From positions 1 to 7,558 of the forward strand of contig JAJDCT010000019.1 in assembly GCA_029260695.1 (NCBI GenBank): a stretch of 7,558 nucleotides of DNA. Direction: 5' to 3'. How positions within the stretch are numbered: position 1 is the first letter of the stretch; each line of letters begins with the position of its first letter. This document shows positions 1-6,863 of this stretch, in pieces. The translations under genes were made by a program, and so were the position numbers. The notes under the pieces are model-generated. The model was not told the origin of the DNA and did no database searches. It saw only the letters and a program-made list of their open reading frames with translations. Source of the stretch: Phycisphaeraceae bacterium. Its GTDB lineage: Bacteria > Planctomycetota > Phycisphaerae > Phycisphaerales > Phycisphaeraceae.

Positions 1-252
1 GCCGGGCTTAACGATATCGGGCCAAAGTCTACCCAAGTTACACCCGATGTTGATCCACGGATGGACGCCGTGCGTCAGGAAGCGAGCGAACTCCGACTGG
101 AGAGCGTCGTGACCGGGACCCGGCCAAGGGCGTACATCAACGGGCGTCTGTTAGCGCCCGGGGACGATTATGAGGGGTTCACGTTGATACAGGTCACCGA
201 CCGTCACGTGCTGCTTACAAAGTATGGCTTGATCATCAGATTGAGGATGTAA
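1..252 (+). CDS. C-terminal fragment of a GspC/PilP-like secretion/pilus assembly protein (5' end outside window)
   Basis: Frame 1 is open from the first base to the TAA at 250-252, giving 83 residues with no start needed inside the window; the ATG at 61 is probably internal. The last ~50 residues have the pattern of the small all-beta C-terminal domain of GspC, PilP and GspB-type proteins: a 'LESVVTG' strand, 'RAYINGRLL' with the NGR turn, 'PGDDYEGFTLIQV', then 'VLLTKYGLIIRLRM' ending at the stop. In those families this domain sits in the periplasm and links the inner-membrane platform to the secretin. The next gene is a secretin 37 bases downstream, which fits the usual gspC-gspD or pilP-pilQ order. 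The coding call is fairly safe. The family name rests on a short pattern plus context, and another periplasmic assembly protein of the same cluster is possible. Confidence 0.62.
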   Translation, partial: AGLNDIGPKSTQVTPDVDPRMDAVRQEASELRLESVVTGTRPRAYINGRLLAPGDDYEGFTLIQVTDRHVLLTKYGLIIRLRM

Positions 253-289
253 CGAACATAAGCCGCGGAGGCTTTGAAGGAGTCGAGCA

Positions 290-2800
290 ATGGTTACCGG
301 AAACACAAAGAATTGGTTGTGCGTTTTTTTTTGCTCCATAGGGTGCATCTGTAGCACCTCGGCGCTAGGCGCAGAGGGGGCGAGTGAGGTTGTCCCCGGG
401 GCACCGATCGCCCCGGATTCCCCAACCGCACTATTTGAAACCGCCTCTGAAGACGAGCAACTCCCCCAAGGCCAGCAGGTCGAGGTCGGGTCGTTCGGGC
501 AGATCGATCTGCACGTCAAGGACCTGAACCTGACCAAGGTGCTTCAGCTCCTGAGCATCCAGAGCCAGCGAAACATCATCGCCAGCCGCAACGTCGCCGG
601 GACCATCTCCGCCGACCTCTACGGCGTGGACTTCTACGAGGCCCTCGACGCCATCCTCCACACCAACGGGTTTGGCTACCGCGAGAAGGGCCAGTTCATC
701 TACGTCTACACCACCGAAGAGATCGCCCAGCTCGAAGACGAGAACCGTGAGCTGGTCTACGAAATCGTTCGGCTGAACTACATCAACGCCGCCGACGCAT
801 CCGCCTTCGCAAGCCCGCTGCTTTCCGCAGCCGGCTCGATCGCGCTCTCCGGTGAAGCAGAGGAAGGCTTCCAGCCAACCCTCTCCGATGGCGGCTCCAA
901 TTCGTCCGCACACCAGGACACACTGGTCATCCGCGACTACGCCGAGAACATCGAAGAGATACTCGCCGTCGTCGATAAGCTCGATACCCGACCCCGCCAG
1001 GTCCTGGTCGAGGCCACCATCCTCCAGGCCCGCCTGACCGAAGCCAACGCATTCGGCGTCGACTTCGCCGTCTTCGCAGACCTCAACCTCACCGACTTCA
1101 CCACCCCCCTGGGGGCCGTGGACGACTTGATCACCGGGTCCGGCCCCGGCGGTACCTTCGACTCTGGTAGCGCAATCACCACCAGCCCCGGCGGTGTCTC
1201 CACAGGCAAGAACAGTGTCAAGCTCGGGTTCGTCGGCTCAGATGCCGCCGTCTTCGTCCGGGCACTCGACTCCGTCACCGACACGACCGTCCTGGCTAAA
1301 CCCCAGGTGCTCGTGCTCAACCGCCAGAAGACCGACCTGCTCGTCGGTGAACGCCTGGGCTACCTGTCCACCACCGCGACCGAAACCTCCAATACTCAAA
1401 CCGTCGAGTTCCTCGATGTCGGTACACAGCTAACCCTGCGTCCCTTCATCAGCGACGACGACTTCGTCCGCATGGAAATCCGCCCAAGCGTTTCCGATGG
1501 CAGCACCAGCCTCGTCGGTGGGTTCGTCATCCCCGACACCACCACACAGGAAATCGTCACCAACGTCATCGTACGCTCCGGCCAGACCGTCGTCCTCGGC
1601 GGCCTCTTCAAGGAAGACACCACCATCGGCCGGACCAACGTCCCGGGCCTGGGTAACCTCCCCGTCGTCGGCGGCGCCTTCAAGGGCCAAGACGACACCG
1701 TCACTCGCAGCGAAGTCATTTTCATGATCAAGCCCACCATCCAGAAGGATGAGGACCTGACCAAGATGGCCGACTCCGCCAACGCCGACATCGAAGCAAC
1801 CCGCCTGGGTATGCGTAAGGGCCTGCTCCCCTGGTCCCGCACCAAGCTGACCAGCAAGTACGTCACCGACGCCATGCAGTACATGAAGGACGGCAACAAC
1901 GAGAAGGCCCTTTGGTCATTGGACAAGGCCCTCTACCTCGACGCCACCATGGCCGACGCCCTGCACCTCAAGGAGCAGATCACCGGCGAGAAGAGCTACT
2001 TCTATGACCGCAGCATCCTGAAGAACGCTGTAGACGCAGCGATCGACCAAGAGGTGGCCGCCCAGACCGATGAGCCCGCCGACACCGACGGCCTCGATGC
2101 CGAAATCTCCTCGACCCAAGACCTTTCGTTCGAGCAGGGCGCCGACGCCGGTGAAGCGATTAGTGAAGACAGCTCCGCCGCATGGGACGCCGACGCAACC
2201 GAAGCGGACACTTTTGAAGCCGACGCGATCGAAATTGACGGGCAGGCTTCCACAGAGCTCGAAATTGAATCCGATTGGTCGGCCTCAAGCGAAACCACCA
2301 GCGAGTTCGATCAGGCCACAGACTTCACCCCCGAAGCTGAGACAGCCGACGCCATCGAATCCGCCGCACAGTTTCAGCCGTCAGACGACACATTCGAGTT
2401 CGCCGAACCTGACGCTCAGGCCGACGAGTTCGCCCAGCCCGCAGCGACTCAGCCCGAGTCCGCCTCCGCCGAGCCTGACCAGGACGAGCCCGCCGTCGAA
2501 GCGCCATGGCGCGTCGAGTTGACCGGTGATGACTCGGCTTGGCAGACCCCGCAAGACGAAGACTTTGCCGAGTCGTTCGACCCATCCCAGACCGATTCAG
2601 AATTCGATGACACGGCCTCCGTCGAGGTCTACGACCCCGATCAGCTGTTCGCCGACGATCAGTTTCAGGAAGAAGCCGACGCCGATCAGCCCGTGAATAT
2701 CTTTGAATTCGTCGATGAAGCCATCGGTGGCGACCAGCCGCAAGCCGATGCCGAAAGCGAAGCCGAGGTCACCAGCGTCGATACCGACGAGACCGAATGA
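290..2800 (+). CDS. Secretin (GspD/PilQ family outer-membrane channel) with TPR-like segment and long acidic C-terminal tail
   Basis: This protein should form the multimeric outer-membrane gate of a type II secretion or type IV pilus machine. The ATG at 290 follows GAAGGAG (276-282) by 7 bases. Residues 1-28 look like a signal peptide, unusually with four Cys (11, 15, 19, 21), and probable cleavage near A25-L26-G27. Residues ~66-146 are an N0/STN domain and ~153-232 one N1 (NolW-like) domain. The secretin domain spans ~236-486, starting at 'RQVLVEATI' and including 'VLAKPQVLVLN' and the signature VPGLGNLPVVGGAF (451-464). With only N0 and one N1 domain it is shorter than classical GspD (N0-N3) and closer to PilQ/MshL layouts, without an AMIN domain. 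After the barrel come a helical TPR-like hairpin (~521-565) and a tail from 579 with about 81 Asp/Glu and one basic residue (R741). Family assignment is firm; whether it serves secretion or a pilus is not decided here. Confidence 0.95.
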   Translation: MVTGNTKNWLCVFFCSIGCICSTSALGAEGASEVVPGAPIAPDSPTALFETASEDEQLPQGQQVEVGSFGQIDLHVKDLNLTKVLQLLSIQSQRNIIASRNVAGTISADLYGVDFYEALDAILHTNGFGYREKGQFIYVYTTEEIAQLEDENRELVYEIVRLNYINAADASAFASPLLSAAGSIALSGEAEEGFQPTLSDGGSNSSAHQDTLVIRDYAENIEEILAVVDKLDTRPRQVLVEATILQARLTEANAFGVDFAVFADLNLTDFTTPLGAVDDLITGSGPGGTFDSGSAITTSPGGVSTGKNSVKLGFVGSDAAVFVRALDSVTDTTVLAKPQVLVLNRQKTDLLVGERLGYLSTTATETSNTQTVEFLDVGTQLTLRPFISDDDFVRMEIRPSVSDGSTSLVGGFVIPDTTTQEIVTNVIVRSGQTVVLGGLFKEDTTIGRTNVPGLGNLPVVGGAFKGQDDTVTRSEVIFMIKPTIQKDEDLTKMADSANADIEATRLGMRKGLLPWSRTKLTSKYVTDAMQYMKDGNNEKALWSLDKALYLDATMADALHLKEQITGEKSYFYDRSILKNAVDAAIDQEVAAQTDEPADTDGLDAEISSTQDLSFEQGADAGEAISEDSSAAWDADATEADTFEADAIEIDGQASTELEIESDWSASSETTSEFDQATDFTPEAETADAIESAAQFQPSDDTFEFAEPDAQADEFAQPAATQPESASAEPDQDEPAVEAPWRVELTGDDSAWQTPQDEDFAESFDPSQTDSEFDDTASVEVYDPDQLFADDQFQEEADADQPVNIFEFVDEAIGGDQPQADAESEAEVTSVDTDETE
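324..332 (+). repeat. T9 homopolymer tract inside the secretin signal peptide
   Basis: Nine consecutive T cover the end of codon 12, codons 13-14 (Phe-Phe) and the first base of codon 15. In a GC-rich coding context this is the longest homopolymer I see. Loss of one T gives a TAG at 339-341; gain of one T gives a TAG at 352-354. Either slip would therefore stop the secretin in its signal peptide. Slippage itself is not shown by a single sequence. Confidence 0.85.
2024..2797 (+). other. Acidic, probably disordered C-terminal tail of the secretin (residues 579-836)
   Basis: By hand count the 258 residues contain about 81 Asp/Glu, no Lys, no His and one Arg (R741). Low-complexity Ala, Ser, Thr, Gln and Asp/Glu dominate. 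Phe or Trp recurs beside acidic residues, as in SFEQ, TFEAD, EFDQ, TFEFAEPD, DEFAQ, EDFAESFD, EFDD, LFADDQFQEE and IFEFVDEA. Typical secretins end soon after the barrel, with a short S-domain that binds a pilotin. The tail is part of the same uninterrupted frame, with no sign of frameshift. Confidence 0.9.
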
Positions 2801-2837
2801 CCGCCCCGGCAGACTAGACTGTAAGTAAAGGAAAAAG

Positions 2838-4046
2838 ATGAAACGTACCGTGAAGCTTTCACAAGCAATCACACTTTCAGCAGCGGCGCTCCTCGCGCCG
2901 CTGCTGCTTGGTTGTCAGGACTCCCTGGTTGAAGAAAAGGTCGACGCCAAGAACCGCTGGCTGGAGCTACGCAGCTCCATGATGCTGGACATGGCCAAGC
3001 AGCAGTTCAGCACCGGTGACCTAAAGCAGGCCGAGAAATCCGTCAAGGATGGCCTGTCGATCGACCCGACTCATCCGGGCATGCACGTCCTGGCCGGCCG
3101 CATCTCGATGGAACAGGGCAAGCTCGAACGCGCTTATCACCTGTTCAACGCGGCACTCGAACTTAAACCCGAAAACGCCGAAGCCTGCTACTACCAGGGC
3201 CTGGTCATGCAGCGATGGCAGCGGTATGAAGGCTCGCTGGAGTTCTATACCAAGGCATACGAGTACGAAGCGGACAACGCTTCTTACCTCTTGGCGGTGA
3301 CCGAGATCCTTGTCGACTTAGACCGCGCCGACGAGGCGATAGCTCTGCTCGAAGGCAAACGCCAGTACTTCGACCAGAACGCCGGCGTCCGCGCCACGAT
3401 CGGTCATCTGTATTTCATGAAGGGCGAGCACGCCATCGCCGCCGATTACTTCTACCAGGCTTCGCTGCTCGAACCGGACAACAACAAGATCCAGGAAAAG
3501 CTCGCGTTTTCACTGACCGCGGTCGGGGAATATGATCAGGCGATCGAGGTATTCACTCAGCTACTCAAAGATCCCGACAACAAGAGCCGCGCCGACATCA
3601 AGCGATCACTCGCGTCGTCGTACATGAACACCGGCCGCACCAAGGAGGCCCGCGCCGTCCTGATCGAGCTGGCCCGCAGCCCCAAGGGCGACGTCTCCGA
3701 TTGGATCAAGCTCGGCGAGATCTCCTATCAACAGGACGAGCTCGGTGGGGCTCTACAGTCCGCCAGCAAGGTGATCAACCTCGCGCCTGACCGCCACGAG
3801 GGCTACCTCCTCGCCGGCATGGTCTGGCAACGACGTGGTAACCTTAACAACGCGCTGCAGATGTTCGATCGAGCCGCCGCCGCCGCACCCGCTAGCACCG
3901 AACCGCTGATCCTCCGGGGCCTGTCGCTTCAGAAGGCCGGCCGATTCGCCGCCGCAGCCGAAGCCTACCAGCAGGCACTGAAACGCAAGCCCGACGACTC
4001 ACGCGCCATCAAGCTCCTCGCGGCCGTGTCCGATCAAGGCGTCTAG
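2838..4046 (+). CDS. TPR-repeat outer-membrane lipoprotein, candidate secretin pilotin/assembly factor
   Basis: The ATG at 2838 follows AAAGGA (2827-2832) by 5 bases. Residues 1-25 are a lipoprotein signal peptide (KR at 2-3, then a hydrophobic core) ending in the lipobox L23-L24-G25-C26. Q27 at +2 predicts the outer membrane under the proteobacterial Lol rule, if it applies here. From ~48 to ~390 the protein is almost entirely TPR helical hairpins, about ten of them, with readable repeats near 82-112 ('HVLAGRISMEQGKLERAYHL'), 116-146, 184-214, 218-248, 321-351 and 355-385. It resembles PilF/PilW- and TadD-type TPR lipoproteins, which help secretins insert or multimerise. It lies 37 bases after the secretin with no terminator between and is followed by a terminator. 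The lipoprotein and TPR nature are seen directly; the pilotin role is inferred from gene order, and a general scaffold is equally possible. Confidence 0.9.
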   Translation: MKRTVKLSQAITLSAAALLAPLLLGCQDSLVEEKVDAKNRWLELRSSMMLDMAKQQFSTGDLKQAEKSVKDGLSIDPTHPGMHVLAGRISMEQGKLERAYHLFNAALELKPENAEACYYQGLVMQRWQRYEGSLEFYTKAYEYEADNASYLLAVTEILVDLDRADEAIALLEGKRQYFDQNAGVRATIGHLYFMKGEHAIAADYFYQASLLEPDNNKIQEKLAFSLTAVGEYDQAIEVFTQLLKDPDNKSRADIKRSLASSYMNTGRTKEARAVLIELARSPKGDVSDWIKLGEISYQQDELGGALQSASKVINLAPDRHEGYLLAGMVWQRRGNLNNALQMFDRAAAAAPASTEPLILRGLSLQKAGRFAAAAEAYQQALKRKPDDSRAIKLLAAVSDQGV

Positions 4047-4069
4047 GATTTCCCAGCCGATAATCACAT

Positions 4070-4103
4070 CACACCGTGTGCCCCGCGTGCACGGTGTGTT
4101 TTT
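4070..4103 (+). terminator. Rho-independent terminator after the secretin-TPR unit
   Basis: CACACCGTG (4070-4078) pairs perfectly with CACGGTGTG (4090-4098). The stem can be extended inward by two wobble pairs and one C-G pair, leaving a 5-base loop (4082-4086). Five T follow directly (4099-4103). It begins 23 bases after the TAG of the TPR gene. This separates the envelope genes from the signalling/ATPase operon. Confidence 0.88.
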
Positions 4104-4440
4104 ATGCGCAGTACCGGTGGTCCACGTTTAAATTGCTCTACCCAAGCCCGCTTCCACTTACCCATAACCTCGATGCCAATGCTCCTACATCACGAGTCTC
4201 CTGGAAATCAATAACAAGGGGATTTATCCGGACGCAGATTCTGATACTTACACCCAGCCAGCCATACGACCCGCTCGTCCCACATAATCACTCCCCCCGG
4301 CTTCAACACCCCTGTGTATTACGCCGATGTTCTTAATGTGCCTCGGTTACCGGGGCACATCATCGGTGCCTTTGGTGCACCCGCTGGGTACCCGTGTCAG
4401 GGCGCGGAACCCGGTGTAATAAGGAGTCCAGGGAGGAGGC
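4104..4440 (+). promoter_or_regulatory. Non-coding region, probable promoter and 5' leader of the receiver/HD-GYP/STAS/ATPase operon
   Basis: No credible gene lies in these 337 bases. Hand counts give about 16% G and 37% C for 4141-4330, then 37 G per 100 bases for 4341-4440, a sharp change in strand composition. The last ~105 bases hold two hairpins (4336-4360 and 4365-4381), the palindrome GGGTACCC (4386-4393) and the Shine-Dalgarno run AGGGAGGAGG (4430-4439) just before the ATG at 4441. A terminator lies upstream and four co-directional genes downstream, so a promoter must lie here or further upstream with read-through. I could not pick out convincing -35/-10 boxes. Confidence 0.5.
4336..4360 (+). 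promoter_or_regulatory. Near-perfect 25-base inverted repeat in the leader of the receiver gene
   Basis: ATGTGCC (4336-4342) pairs with GGCACAT (4354-4360), followed by a T-G wobble (4343/4353), then CGG (4344-4346) with CCG (4350-4352) around a TTA loop. No T-run follows, so it is not a standard terminator. It could be a leader hairpin or a dimeric-protein operator. A second smaller hairpin, GGTGC (4365-4369) with GCACC (4377-4381), follows 4 bases later. Confidence 0.6.
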
Positions 4441-4845
4441 ATGGCCAAGCCACCACTGATATTGGTTGTCGACGATGAACCCCACATCGTCAACGTGCTG
4501 TCGGTCAAGCTCCAAAAAGCCGGCTTCGATGTCGTGTGCGCCATGGACGGCCAAGCCGCGCTAGAGTCCGCCTTCAAAGCCACCCCCGACCTGGTCATCA
4601 CCGATTACCAGATGCCTCGGCTCAATGGCTGGGAACTATGCGACGCCCTGGCTCGCAACGAATCAACGCGTAGCACGCCGGTCATCATGCTTACCGCACG
4701 CAGCCACAACATCAGCGAGGATGACGCACGGGCCATCAACATTAAGGCCATGATCGGAAAGCCCTTCAGCCCACGCGAGGTCTTGAATAAGACCTATGAA
4801 CTACTGGGCATGACCCCGGGGACGGAGGCAGCTAAAGCGTCGTGA
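4441..4845 (+). CDS. Stand-alone CheY-like response regulator receiver
   Basis: The 134-residue protein is one receiver domain (about residues 5-125) with no output domain. The expected sites are all present: acidic pocket D11-D12, phospho-acceptor D55 in 'LVITDYQMPRLNG', switch Thr T85 in 'VIMLTA', and K107 followed by P108 in 'IGKPF'. The ATG at 4441 sits 4 bases after GGAGG (4432-4436) within a longer purine run, so translation should be strong. Its last four bases, GTGA, overlap the GTG start of the HD-GYP gene, indicating translational coupling and a shared function. Families such as RpfG carry receiver and HD-GYP in one chain; here they are adjacent but split, so the receiver probably controls the phosphodiesterase or acts as phosphate relay to it. 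No histidine kinase is in the window. Confidence 0.94.
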   Translation: MAKPPLILVVDDEPHIVNVLSVKLQKAGFDVVCAMDGQAALESAFKATPDLVITDYQMPRLNGWELCDALARNESTRSTPVIMLTARSHNISEDDARAINIKAMIGKPFSPREVLNKTYELLGMTPGTEAAKAS

Positions 4846-6488
4846 CACAGGTCATCGGACATCCCGACCCCTCGGCCTTCTCCGGCCGATTGCGCCAACG
4901 GCTCGCCGAACTCGGTGCCGCTGTCGTGTCGATCAATCACAACGGTCAGTGCAAACTGATCGGCCCTTACCGCTGGGAGCACGAGCTCATCGTCGGGTCC
5001 GCGCCGTTTGTGGCGGCCGTGCGCTCCCTCCGCAAGGAATTGTTTGATAGCACCGGCCGATGGATGAACCTCTGGCCTGGACTGACCCTGGTCCCGATGC
5101 ACACCACCGCGACCCGCGAGCACGCCGGCAACCACCCCGGCACAGCCCCTGTCCTTGCGGCATTGCTGCTGGGGGAAAAGGTGTTGGATTCCGAGCAGTT
5201 TTCTCGGGTCTGTGACGCCAGAGAGACCGACCTCCGTGCCGCGATCTCAAAATTCGACACCGACGCACTGATGAGTGACCACGAGTCCGAACGCCTGGCG
5301 CAGGTCATCGGATGGATGGCTCGCGATGCCGCCGACCTGGGCTGGCGGCTGCATGAGCTGCACGATCTGAGCTGGGAGTTGGCCGGCTCATACGAAGAAC
5401 TCAGCCTGCTGTACAAGCTGTCGACCAGCATGGTCGTCGACCACCCACCCCAGGATTTCTTGGAGCAGGCCTGTGCCGAGATGCGCGAGGTGGTCGGGCT
5501 GCGCTGGCTGGCGATCCAGCTTTCGACAACCGAGCCGGGGTTTGAGGATCTGTCCGTCCCGGTCTGCGTGGATAGCCAATCCTCCTATGACCTGGTTGGG
5601 ATCCGCAAGATCGGTTTACAGCTGATCGAAGCGATGGGCGGCCGGACAGAGCCGGTTATCCTCGACGACGCTCGCGTCCTGGGTATCCCCGGGCTGGAAA
5701 AATTCGCACACAGCCTCCTGGTCACACCGCTGCATGTCGACGGTAAACCACTGGGCCTGCTCTACGGCGCCGACAAGATCGATGCGGGGTCGGGATTCAG
5801 CACCGTCGATTCCAAACTCTGTGCATCACTCGGCAGCAGCCTCAGCATCTACCTCAAGAATGTCCTGCTCTACGAGGACATGCATTCGATGTTCATAGGT
5901 ACACTCCATGCCCTGAGCACCACGATCGACGCTAAAGATTCCTACACACAGGGTCACTCCGAGCGCGTCGCGCTGATGTCCAGGCAACTCGCCGAGGCCG
6001 CGGGGCTGGATAGCCACACCGTCCAACGGGTCTACCTAAGCGGCCTGGTACACGACGTCGGGAAGATTGGCGTGCCCGAGGCTGTACTTACCAAGCCCGG
6101 CAAACTTACCAAAGAAGAGTACGACCTGGTCAAGATGCACCCCGAGACCGGCGCACGCATACTCGAAGGTATACGCCAGATGCAGGATCTCATCCCCGGT
6201 GTACTCCATCACCACGAGTCCTGGGACGGCCGCGGATACCCCTTCGGCCTGGCGGGCATGGACATACCCCTGTTCGGCAGGATCCTTGGGCTTGCAGACG
6301 CCTTCGACGCCATGAGCAGTGACCGCACTTACCGCCAGGCCATGCCAATGCACAAAGTCCTCGACGAGGTACGCCGTTGCAGCGGCAAGCAGTTCGACCC
6401 GGAGCTCGCCGACATCTTCGTCAAGCTCGATTTTACACCCTACCTGAACATGATTGAAGAGCACCACAACCTAAGAAAGTCGGCCTGA
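4842..6488 (+). CDS. GAF/HD-GYP cyclic-di-GMP phosphodiesterase
   Basis: The 548-residue soluble protein should hydrolyse cyclic di-GMP. The start is GTG 4842, overlapping the receiver stop by 4 bases; GGAGG (4824-4828) is 13 bases upstream, rather far, so coupling may matter. Residues ~1-150 are a module I cannot name. Residues ~150-190 form a helical linker of signalling type ('SYEELSLLYKLS'), ~190-342 a GAF sensor domain, and ~350-540 the HD-GYP domain. Metal and signature residues look complete: H372 in 'TQGHSERV', H404-D405 with G407-K408, H433, H457-H458-E459, the GRGYP motif (463-467) and D486 in 'ADAFDAMSSDRTYR'. No transmembrane segment is seen. An active enzyme is therefore likely. 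GAF domains bind small ligands, but this one's ligand cannot be read from the sequence. Downstream lie STAS and assembly ATPase genes. Confidence 0.95.
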   Translation: MTQVIGHPDPSAFSGRLRQRLAELGAAVVSINHNGQCKLIGPYRWEHELIVGSAPFVAAVRSLRKELFDSTGRWMNLWPGLTLVPMHTTATREHAGNHPGTAPVLAALLLGEKVLDSEQFSRVCDARETDLRAAISKFDTDALMSDHESERLAQVIGWMARDAADLGWRLHELHDLSWELAGSYEELSLLYKLSTSMVVDHPPQDFLEQACAEMREVVGLRWLAIQLSTTEPGFEDLSVPVCVDSQSSYDLVGIRKIGLQLIEAMGGRTEPVILDDARVLGIPGLEKFAHSLLVTPLHVDGKPLGLLYGADKIDAGSGFSTVDSKLCASLGSSLSIYLKNVLLYEDMHSMFIGTLHALSTTIDAKDSYTQGHSERVALMSRQLAEAAGLDSHTVQRVYLSGLVHDVGKIGVPEAVLTKPGKLTKEEYDLVKMHPETGARILEGIRQMQDLIPGVLHHHESWDGRGYPFGLAGMDIPLFGRILGLADAFDAMSSDRTYRQAMPMHKVLDEVRRCSGKQFDPELADIFVKLDFTPYLNMIEEHHNLRKSA

Positions 6489-6522
6489 AGCACCGACTCA
6501 AATTTTCGACCGTTTGATAGCC

Positions 6523-6861
6523 ATGAAGATCACCTGCAAACATCACGACCAACAGGCCGTACTCACCATCCGAGGCGAGCTGACCACCGATGAGGTCGAT
6601 CAGTTCCGCAAGTCGATGCTCGAGCAGATGGACGAGAAGACCCACGATTTTGTGCTGGACATGTCGCAGGTCCAGTTCATCGATTCACAGGGGCTTGAGT
6701 CGCTGCTCTGGCTGCAGGACCAGTGCCTCGAAAGGCTTGGACAGATCAGGCTCGCGGCCTGCCCCGAGAACATCAAGACCATCCTCAGGATCACCCGCCT
6801 GAACGATACGATCCAGTCACACGAAAGCATACCCAGCGCGATCAAGAGCCTGGACGCCTGA
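6523..6861 (+). CDS. STAS-domain protein (anti-sigma factor antagonist-like)
   Basis: The 112-residue protein is a single STAS domain. It opens with 'AVLTIRGELTTDEVDQF', has the central strand 'DFVLDMSQVQFID', and carries the switch-loop motif D54-S55-Q56-G57-L58, where S55 is the usual phosphorylation site of SpoIIAA/RsbV relatives. In that family the unphosphorylated protein binds a serine kinase/anti-sigma factor; other STAS proteins act as scaffolds. I chose ATG 6523; the frame also allows TTG 6514, adding three residues. Neither has a visible Shine-Dalgarno sequence. The gap to the HD-GYP gene is 34 bases and to the ATPase ATG only 2, so it is embedded in the operon. No RsbW-type kinase, PP2C phosphatase or sigma factor is in the window, so the partner is unknown. 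Confidence 0.88.
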   Translation: MKITCKHHDQQAVLTIRGELTTDEVDQFRKSMLEQMDEKTHDFVLDMSQVQFIDSQGLESLLWLQDQCLERLGQIRLAACPENIKTILRITRLNDTIQSHESIPSAIKSLDA

Positions 6862-6863
6862 CC

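Noticed and set aside
290..352. Secretin as a lipoprotein via Cys19 or Cys21 in its signal peptide
   Set aside because: The residues before C19 are S-I-G, and before C21 they are G-C-I; neither is a good lipobox, while an ordinary cleavage site follows near residue 27.
1396..1926. 176-residue antisense frame across the secretin
   Set aside because: It lies opposite the best-conserved part of the secretin and yields a Ser/Arg/Pro-rich product typical of shadow frames in GC-rich genes.
4076..4336. 86-residue open frame on the + strand in the intergenic region
   Set aside because: It starts inside the terminator hairpin, has no Shine-Dalgarno sequence, and its product shows no recognisable domain or codon preference like the neighbours.
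4336..4360. Second intrinsic terminator
   Set aside because: The stem is strong but no T-run follows it, and the receiver gene lies just downstream on the same strand.
4336..4440. Cyclic-di-GMP riboswitch in the leader
   Set aside because: Attractive given the operon content, but I could not find the conserved core of the class I or class II cyclic-di-GMP riboswitch; only simple hairpins are visible.
6514..6522. TTG start for the STAS gene
   Set aside because: It adds only three residues, has no Shine-Dalgarno sequence, and the ATG at 6523 begins directly at the STAS first strand.
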